Assembly: GCA_045545095.1 (NCBI GenBank)
Contig: JAZQAG010000054.1
Coordinates: 1-49,167, forward strand
Direction: 5' to 3'
Source: Phocaeicola_A sp045545095
Lineage (GTDB): Bacteria; Bacteroidota; Bacteroidia; Bacteroidales; Bacteroidaceae
Length of the DNA stretch: 49,167 bases
Part shown: positions 43,588-49,167 of the stretch, one piece after another
Layout of the letters: the number at the start of each line of letters is the position of its first letter
Position numbering within the stretch: position 1 is the first letter of the stretch
Notes under the pieces: generated by a model
Told to the model about the DNA's origin: nothing
Seen by the model: the letters and a program-made list of their open reading frames with translations, nothing else
The model's database searches: none
Position numbers and translations under genes: made by a program

Positions 43588-43781
43588 CCTCCACATGCCG
43601 CTTTGATGACAATGATTTTCAAATCTTCAGTGAGGGGATGGCTTTCCCATTCAGTCCGAGGTATCATACGATTGTTTACAGCTACGGCCACTCCAGTAGC
43701 AGGTAACAATAATTCTTCGGTCAAGGCAAGCAGGGTTGTAGCCTTGGTTTCGACTGGTTGGTTGTTGATTGTCAGTTTCAT
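43584..43781 (-). CDS. thiS: Sulphur carrier protein ThiS
   Basis: This 65-residue ubiquitin-like protein carries sulphur as a C-terminal thiocarboxylate for thiazole formation. The start KLTINNQPVETKATTLLAL and the end VIKAACGG, with the required double glycine, are diagnostic. It is the first gene of thiS-thiE-thiG-thiC-thiH-thiF and lies just downstream of the TPP riboswitch and its terminator. Confidence 0.95.
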   Translation of the reverse strand: MKLTINNQPVETKATTLLALTEELLLPATGVAVAVNNRMIPRTEWESHPLTEDLKIIVIKAACGG

Positions 43782-43833
43782 ATTTCCCTTTGTTTATTGG
43801 TTTGTCGATCCAGACAAAGGGAAACCTTGATAG

Positions 43834-43856
43834 AAAAAATGCCCTATGAAGGGCAC
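43834..43856 (-). terminator. Intrinsic terminator of the TPP riboswitch
   Basis: On the minus strand TGCCCT-loop-AGGGCA (plus 43840-43855) is followed by six Ts (plus 43834-43839). It lies between the TPP aptamer and thiS and is the likely expression platform. Confidence 0.85.
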
Positions 43857-43874
43857 AGACTTTAAATAACGAAA

Positions 43875-43955
43875 TCTACAATTCCTACGGCAGCATTATC
43901 TGCATCAGGTTCGAGGGTGTAATCTCAGCCTTTTATAAGGCACCCCTTTGTCTAT
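43875..43955 (-). ncRNA. TPP riboswitch (THI element)
   Basis: On the minus strand the conserved parts occur in order: GGGGTGCC, GGCTGAGAT, ACCCTCGAACCTGATGCAG and the closing GCCGTAGGAATTG. It lies upstream of the thi operon, with an intrinsic terminator between the aptamer and thiS, so thiamine pyrophosphate should stop transcription. Confidence 0.97.
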
Positions 43956-43962
43956 GTCGGCA

Positions 43963-43970
43963 CAAAGATA
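43963..43970 (-). promoter_or_regulatory. -7 element of the thi operon
   Basis: The minus strand reads TATCTTTG. Transcription would start right at the TPP aptamer. A CAAA (minus TTTG) at 43994-43997 is 23 bases away, slightly further than usual. Confidence 0.6.
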
Positions 43971-44046
43971 CAATGTTTTTTTGAGGAAATAGGCAAATTC
44001 ATTAAAAAAAGTATCTCTATCGCTCAAAATGAGAAAGATTGATGAA

Positions 44047-45333
44047 CTATTTTTCCTTGATTTCTGTAATCAGAACTTTGTCGATACGTGCTCCGTCCAT
44101 GTCAACAATTTCCATACGAAAACGTTGCCATACGATGCGCTCACCTGTTTCAGGAATATGTCCAAGGCAATCCAATAGTAACCCTGCCAATGTGTTGCAA
44201 TTGGGAGCAGAGGAACTTAATTCTTCACAATCGAAATAGGTGAAAAATTCATAAAGAGGGCATTGCCCGTCGGCTAACCAACCTTCTCCATCCTTTCGTT
44301 CGATGATGTAGGGAAGTTCGTCATCTGTAGTATCTCCCACTTCTCCAACGAGTCCTTCGAGGATATCTTTTGTTGTGACAATACCTTGGGTACTACCGTA
44401 TTCATCGCAAACAAGTGCACGGCCGACTTTTTGTTCTTTCAGTAATTCTAATGCTTTGTAAACCGTCATATTCTCAGGTAAGTAAAGCGGTGGACATAGG
44501 ACCTCTTGCAAAGTGAAATCGGGGCGGTCAAGGGCTACAATAAGAGCTTTCAGGGTGACTATACCACGTACTTCTTCCAAAGAGCCATTGATAACGGGGT
44601 ATGCTTCGTACAATTGGTTGTGAATAATTTCTTTCACTTGTGCGGCATTCATGTGTATGTCCAAGCATACTAACTCCTTGCGATAGGTCATGATGGAGGA
44701 TACTTTCAAATCGCCCATCACGAAGACACGCTCCATGATATCCTGTTCCATTTCCTGCACCTCGCCAGATTCGGCTCCTTCTTGAATCATAGATTTGATT
44801 TCTTCCTCTGTCACGTGATTGTCTTGCTCACGTATTCCCATCAGTTTTACAATGAGACAAGTACTTTGTGATAATATCCAGACGAATGGCTTAGCAACAA
44901 TGGAGAGCAGATGCATAGGGGGAGCCAACAGTTTGGCAACTCGGTCGGCCAGTGCTAATCCAATACGCTTGGGCACCAATTCTCCCATGACGATAGAAAG
45001 GTAGGTGACAATGAGAACTATCAACGTTTGGGCAAAGGAATGTGCATAGGTGGCCGGTAATCCCCAATCAATAAGAATGCGGGCAAAATCTGCCGCTAAA
45101 ACATCTCCTGAATAGAGACCGGTGAGGATACCTATAAGGGTAATGCCTATCTGTACTGTTGATAAGAAACGGTCGGGTTCGTTTGCCATGTCCAATGCGC
45201 GTTGTGCTGCATGGCTTCCGCGTTTGGCATCTGTTGTCAATTTTGACTTTCGTGCAGAGATCAAGGCTATCTCTGCCAAAGAAAAGATACCATTCAGAAG
45301 AATAAGTAACAGGATGATTATAATCTCCTTCAT
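44047..45333 (-). CDS. CNNM/CBS/CorC transporter-associated protein
   Basis: This 428-residue membrane protein has a DUF21/CNNM domain (about residues 1-185: LLILLNGIFSLAEIALISARK, GITLIGILTGLYSGDVLA, VMGELVPKRIGLALADRVAKL). Two CBS domains follow (about 205-335: VSSIMTYRKELVCLDIHM, LEEVRGIVTLKALIVAL, RALVCDEYGSTQGIVTTKDI), then a CorC/HlyC domain (about 345-425). Relatives are annotated as hemolysins (TlyC) or magnesium/cobalt efflux proteins; the metal-related role is more credible. It lies 26 bases downstream of the P-type ATPase on the same strand, so the two may form an ion-handling operon. Confidence 0.9.
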   Translation of the reverse strand: MKEIIIILLLILLNGIFSLAEIALISARKSKLTTDAKRGSHAAQRALDMANEPDRFLSTVQIGITLIGILTGLYSGDVLAADFARILIDWGLPATYAHSFAQTLIVLIVTYLSIVMGELVPKRIGLALADRVAKLLAPPMHLLSIVAKPFVWILSQSTCLIVKLMGIREQDNHVTEEEIKSMIQEGAESGEVQEMEQDIMERVFVMGDLKVSSIMTYRKELVCLDIHMNAAQVKEIIHNQLYEAYPVINGSLEEVRGIVTLKALIVALDRPDFTLQEVLCPPLYLPENMTVYKALELLKEQKVGRALVCDEYGSTQGIVTTKDILEGLVGEVGDTTDDELPYIIERKDGEGWLADGQCPLYEFFTYFDCEELSSSAPNCNTLAGLLLDCLGHIPETGERIVWQRFRMEIVDMDGARIDKVLITEIKEK

Positions 45334-45359
45334 AACTAGGATATGCGTTTATATGTGTC

Positions 45360-48053
45360 TCAATCTTTTTGCGTAATTCGTTTTATGGCACGATAGATTT
45401 CGCCTATCCACAAAATGGGAGATGTGGCTACTATGACAAACAACCAGGTTTCTACATCCAATGGAGTGGTACGGAAGACATCACCACCCCATTGCACGAT
45501 AATAAATTGTCCGAGAAGGATGATACCGGCTACAATCCATAGGGTGTATGATCGTGAGAAACCTTTGAATGCTGAATCGGTGGTACCCAATACACGGGCA
45601 TTGAAGAGATTCCAGAATTGCATCATCACAAAGATGGTGAAAAATATGGTCAGCCCTTTTATGTCAAGCAGATTATACTGGCTCATATACAAGTAAAGTC
45701 CGATGAGAACGACTACAAAAAGTAATCCCATGCCACCAATATTGCGGTACATGGCAGGAGTGATGATAAAATCTGTATTTTTTCTAGGCTTATCCTTCAT
45801 GACACTCTCGCTGGGTGGTATAGAGGCTAATGCCATGGCCGCAAAGGTGTCCATAATGAGATTGATCCACAACATTTGAGTGACGGTCAACGGAATGGCT
45901 GTGCCCATGACGGCACCTAATAGTACGATGGACAATGCCACGACGTTGATAGTGAGTTGGAACGCTATGAAACGTTGGATATTCTTGTATAATGAACGTC
46001 CCCACATGACGGCGGTGCCGATACTGTTGAACGAGTCATCAAGCAGGGTAATATCACTGGCCTCCTTGGCTACGGAGGTACCTGTACCCATGGATAATCC
46101 AACTTGTGCATGGTTGAGTGCTGGAGCATCGTTGGTTCCATCGCCTGTCACGGCAACTACAGCACCGCGTTGTTGCAAGAGTTGTACCAGACGCTGTTTG
46201 TCGGTCGGCCGTGCGCGGGACATGATCTTGAGATCCATGACACGGTCAAGAGCTTCCTCGTCGCTGAGAGCAGCAAATTCAACTCCAGTGATACGGTTAC
46301 GCTCTGTATCATCCTTCTTCCACAAACTTATCTGGCGGCCAATCTCGGTGGCTGTACCTGGTGTGTCACCTGTGACAATTTTGATGTTGATGCCAGCCTG
46401 TTGGCATTTGCTCACGGCCGCTGGTACATCAGGACGTATAGGGTCTGAAATGGCGGTAATGCCAAGGAACGTAATACCGGATGATTGTGTCTTTTCTGTA
46501 TTGTGCATGGCTGATAGCTTTTCCACCAATGCTTCGCAATCGATACCGTCTTGTACATTTATCTCAGCAATAGCAAACCCTAAGGTACGCATGGCCATAT
46601 TCTGATAATCCATTAACTGCTTTTCTACAGTTGGCTGGTACTCTTCAATGGAGCATTTTTTTGCTTCCGTACTCAAATATTTTTTTGAGTGTCTGAGAAT
46701 AATTTCGGGAGCACCTTTAATATATAAGGTACGTCGGCCATCTTTTTCGGCCAGTGTTGCCATATATTTCCGTTCGGTGGAGAAGGGGAGCTGGCTGATA
46801 ATTTTTACGCTTTCGCGCAAATGGTCATAGTCGTATCCTTGTTGATGAAGCCATAAGAGTAAAGCTCCTTCTGTAGGATTGCCAATAGGGGTAAATTCTT
46901 CACCCTTACGTTCAAGAAAAGCAGTACTGTTGACGGCCATAGAGTCGGCCACTAAGGAATGCTCCTCTTTCAGGATAGGGAATTGTGCCTCGTATACCTG
47001 CATCTTGTTTTGAGTCAGGGTACCAGTTTTGTCGGTGCAAATGACGGTGACGGCTCCCATTGTTTCGCAAGCGTGCATCTTGCGCACCAAATTGTTGGTG
47101 GCCAACATACGACGCATATTCAATGCCAAACTAAGAGTTACACTCATGGGGAGGCCTTCTGGTACAGAGACAACAATGAGGGTGACGGCCATCATGAAAT
47201 ATCTCAGTACAATCTGTGCTATCTCCATCCATTGATGCCATCCTTGTACATCATCATGTAATTGGAACCACGCATAAAGGTCTCGTGAGACAAATACGAC
47301 AAAGGTCAATCCAGCAATGGTGAAACCGACTTTGCCAATAAGGTTAGCCAAGCGGGTCAATTGCTTGTTTAAGGGAGTTTCTTCTTCACTCTTTTCGGTA
47401 GATTGTCTGGCCACTTTACCTATTTCTGTCTGATCGCCTACACGAATGACTTTCATAATGCCATGTCCGTCAGTTACGGTAGTGCCACGCATAACTAAAT
47501 TACTGGGATAGGTGGCTTCGGGGTCAAAATCTTCGGGGTTAATGGTCTTTTCAACCATCAATTCTCCTGTCAGACTTGATTCATTTATCTGTAGGGAGGT
47601 GGCTTCCAACAGCTCTCCATCAGCCGGTATCTCCTCACCGTTCTCAATGATGACGATATCGTTCACTACTATATCCCGGCGGGGTATGCTATGAATTTTG
47701 CCATCCCGTATGACCTTTATTGGTGTCTCTTCACCTACAGCGCTCAGCAAATCAAACTTCTTGCTGGCATCGTATTCAAAATAGAAACCTATACCGGTGG
47801 CCAGAAATATGGCAAAGATAATTCCGATGGTTTCGGCATATTCATTCTCGATGATGGAGATTCCTAAAGAGAGAACAGCGGCTACCAATAGGACTTTGAT
47901 AACTGGATCCTTGAACTTTTCCAAATATAATTTCCAGATGGACTCTCTTTCGGGGGGAGTGAGGATGTTTTCTCCAAATTCTTTGCGATACTGAGTAACT
48001 TCATCATTACTCAATCCATGAAGTTTTTTATGTGTAGTTGACATTTTGTCCAA
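45360..48053 (-). CDS. Calcium-transporting P-type ATPase, PMCA-type
   Basis: This 897-residue P2-type ATPase exports calcium or a similar cation. The phosphorylation site is DKTGTLTQ (D341, counted from the 48053 start), PEGLP marks membrane helix 4, and KGAPE, TGDTPGTA and TGDGTNDAPAL are the nucleotide-binding and hinge motifs. The N-terminal cation-ATPase domain (LHGLSNDEVTQYRKEFGENIL) and the six-helix C-terminal block (from about 690) are complete. An ATG at 48044 (MSTTHKK) is an equally likely start. The -7 element at 48121-48128 lies upstream. Confidence 0.93.
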   Translation of the reverse strand: MDKMSTTHKKLHGLSNDEVTQYRKEFGENILTPPERESIWKLYLEKFKDPVIKVLLVAAVLSLGISIIENEYAETIGIIFAIFLATGIGFYFEYDASKKFDLLSAVGEETPIKVIRDGKIHSIPRRDIVVNDIVIIENGEEIPADGELLEATSLQINESSLTGELMVEKTINPEDFDPEATYPSNLVMRGTTVTDGHGIMKVIRVGDQTEIGKVARQSTEKSEEETPLNKQLTRLANLIGKVGFTIAGLTFVVFVSRDLYAWFQLHDDVQGWHQWMEIAQIVLRYFMMAVTLIVVSVPEGLPMSVTLSLALNMRRMLATNNLVRKMHACETMGAVTVICTDKTGTLTQNKMQVYEAQFPILKEEHSLVADSMAVNSTAFLERKGEEFTPIGNPTEGALLLWLHQQGYDYDHLRESVKIISQLPFSTERKYMATLAEKDGRRTLYIKGAPEIILRHSKKYLSTEAKKCSIEEYQPTVEKQLMDYQNMAMRTLGFAIAEINVQDGIDCEALVEKLSAMHNTEKTQSSGITFLGITAISDPIRPDVPAAVSKCQQAGINIKIVTGDTPGTATEIGRQISLWKKDDTERNRITGVEFAALSDEEALDRVMDLKIMSRARPTDKQRLVQLLQQRGAVVAVTGDGTNDAPALNHAQVGLSMGTGTSVAKEASDITLLDDSFNSIGTAVMWGRSLYKNIQRFIAFQLTINVVALSIVLLGAVMGTAIPLTVTQMLWINLIMDTFAAMALASIPPSESVMKDKPRKNTDFIITPAMYRNIGGMGLLFVVVLIGLYLYMSQYNLLDIKGLTIFFTIFVMMQFWNLFNARVLGTTDSAFKGFSRSYTLWIVAGIILLGQFIIVQWGGDVFRTTPLDVETWLFVIVATSPILWIGEIYRAIKRITQKD

Positions 48054-48120
48054 TCTATTTTATGAATCTTATGACAATAACGTTTGAAATATATATCAGT
48101 TCACTATATATGAACAATTG

Positions 48121-48128
48121 CAAAGTTA
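48121..48128 (-). promoter_or_regulatory. -7 element of the P-type ATPase gene
   Basis: The minus strand reads TAACTTTG, an exact TAnnTTTG match, 68-77 bases before the two possible starts. Confidence 0.5.
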
Positions 48129-48246
48129 CTCATAAATCCTCATGGTGAAACAATGCAATCGGATTCTACGGCTGATTTTAATGAAATATAGCGTTTTTTA
48201 AATTTAGCTTTATTTATACTAAAACGAGATACTTCGATGATGGTTT

Positions 48247-48277
48247 TTTGATTATTGGATTTTGTTTTGTACTTTTG
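48247..48277 (+). promoter_or_regulatory. Promoter of the C-terminal lipoprotein gene
   Basis: TTTG at 48247-48250 and TACTTTTG at 48270-48277 are 19 bases apart, a full match to the Bacteroidetes pattern. The predicted leader is about 32 bases. Confidence 0.8.
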
Positions 48278-48315
48278 TAGCCAAATTTCATAATAACATA
48301 AAAAGGAATATAGAG

Positions 48316-48996
48316 ATGAAAAAGATTAAAATGACTATGGTGGCCGCATTGGCTGCAATTACTATGGCAAGTTGTGGAACTACAGGTTCTTCCTTGTTAG
48401 GTGGAATGACGGGAGGGGCAACAACTCCAACTTCATCAACTGCAACTACCACTTCAAACGGTGAAGAAGGAGGATTGGCATCACTTCTTGGTAATGTCCT
48501 TGGAGCAGTACTGGGTTCTTCCAATAAATTGAGTCAGCAAGACCTGATTGGTACTTGGAAATATCAAGGCTCAGACTGTGTGTTCGAGAGTGAGAATTTG
48601 CTGATGAAAGCTGGTGGTGAAGTTGCCGCTTCGAAAGTAGAAAGCAAATTGGATGAAACGCTTGCCAAAATAGGTATTTCTGTTGGAAAATGCACTTTTA
48701 CATTCAATAGTGACAATACTTATGTGGCCACTATTGGTGGACGCTCTTTGTCTGGCCAATATACATTGGATGCAGAGAACAAGAAGATAACCATGACCTA
48801 TTTGGCTGGTCTTGGCACAATGACTCCTAATATTGTAAAGTCTGGTAATTCTATCAGTTTGCTTTATGAAGCAGACAAATTGTTAGCTATCGCACAAAAA
48901 ATCTCTGCCATGTCTGGCAATGCCACAATGCAGACTTTGGCCTCGTTGGCCTCTTCTTATGATGGTATGATGATTGGACTTGAGTTGAAGAAATAA
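48316..48996 (+). CDS. Lipoprotein of the DUF4923 type
   Basis: This 226-residue protein has a lipoprotein signal (ITMASC, Cys20) followed by a Gly/Thr/Ser-rich linker and no acidic export signal, so it probably faces the periplasm. Residues about 55-225 form a compact domain with QDLIGTWKYQGSDCVFESEN, AGGEVAASKVESKLDE and SDNTYVATIGGRSLSGQYTL, a pattern I associate with DUF4923. The start at 48316 opens the signal peptide; the frame is open to 48262 but the promoter lies in that stretch. Function unknown. Confidence 0.85.
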   Translation: MKKIKMTMVAALAAITMASCGTTGSSLLGGMTGGATTPTSSTATTTSNGEEGGLASLLGNVLGAVLGSSNKLSQQDLIGTWKYQGSDCVFESENLLMKAGGEVAASKVESKLDETLAKIGISVGKCTFTFNSDNTYVATIGGRSLSGQYTLDAENKKITMTYLAGLGTMTPNIVKSGNSISLLYEADKLLAIAQKISAMSGNATMQTLASLASSYDGMMIGLELKK

Positions 48997-49026
48997 TAGC
49001 GATATTATATACATAATTAATAAAAG

Positions 49027-49053
49027 GAGGGTGTGTCAAAATGATGCACCCTC
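49027..49053 (+). terminator. Hairpin after the lipoprotein gene
   Basis: GAGGGTG (49027-49033) pairs with CACCCTC (49047-49053) and is followed by TTCGTTT. It lies 31 bases after the stop codon. Nothing further is recognised between here and the window end. Confidence 0.7.
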
Positions 49054-49167
49054 TTCGTTTATAGCTATATGCACATCACAATATTCATGCAGCCAGATTC
49101 GAATGATTTTCACCTAAAACCTTCCTTCCGGTTTTCCATTTCATTCGAGAAAGGTTATAAATGCTTG

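Noticed and set aside
49087..49160. Possible tRNA-like sequence near the window end (ATTCGAATG...)
   Set aside because: No acceptor, anticodon and T-arm pairing could be assembled.

Overview
The window looks like chromosomal DNA of a gut Bacteroidales bacterium (Bacteroides, Phocaeicola or a close relative). Three things point there. Many genes carry the Bacteroidetes sigma-ABfr type -7 element TAnnTTTG, in several cases with a TTG or TTTG about 19-20 bases upstream. Lipoproteins carry acidic residues after the lipidated cysteine, the surface-export signature of this phylum. The gene content also fits: BtuB/BtuG, GldE, a sodium-pumping decarboxylase, and a DUF4923-like lipoprotein. No tRNA, rRNA, CRISPR array, transposase or phage gene was seen; most of the window is core chromosome with a few accessory stretches.

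Layout. 1-2.6 kb: serC and a divergent DbpA-like helicase, both on the minus strand. 2.7-11.2 kb: a cobalamin riboswitch followed by btuB, btuG, a btuF-like gene and btuC. An AT-rich accessory segment (about 7.5-10.0 kb) splits this group and carries a surface fibronectin-III lipoprotein behind a long, strongly structured leader. 11.3-12.8 kb: xseA-xseB. 12.8-21.5 kb: pectin-related genes (GH28, a hexuronate-type MFS transporter, a GH105-SGNH esterase fusion) arranged around an oxaloacetate/methylmalonyl-CoA-type decarboxylase operon. 21.6-25.2 kb, minus strand: phosphopantetheinyl transferase, gldE, ssb, mutY. 25.4-27.5 kb: HU, a 29-residue basic protein too short for routine gene calling, and RNase G. 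27.6-30.3 kb, minus strand: a TPR protein and cytidine deaminase. 30.4-32.8 kb: a PiT phosphate transporter behind four PhoB-like direct repeats. 33.1-36.0 kb: a tandem AAA+ ATPase whose first AAA domain looks degenerate, preceded by a promoter, a folded RNA and an intrinsic terminator. 36.0-36.8 kb: repeat-rich sequence with a gene remnant. 36.9-44.0 kb, minus strand: prs, a second ThiE/TenI-like gene, and the TPP-riboswitch-controlled operon thiS-thiE-thiG-thiC-thiH-thiF. 44.0-48.1 kb, minus strand: a CNNM/CorC protein and a calcium-type P-ATPase. 48.3-49.0 kb: a small lipoprotein.

How the genes work together. BtuG and BtuB capture corrinoid at the surface and take it across the outer membrane, and BtuF/BtuC move it inward; no ATPase for this transporter lies in the window. 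The thi operon builds the thiazole and pyrimidine halves of thiamine and joins them, using anaerobic ThiH rather than ThiO. GH28, GH105, the acetylesterase and the uronate transporter would act in sequence on pectin or rhamnogalacturonan.

The best candidates for something undescribed are the two structured leaders (8.39-8.57 kb and 33.12-33.38 kb), the ATPase behind the second one, and the PhoB-like repeat array. Gene functions are called from motif recognition only; RNA structures are hand-paired and unscored.
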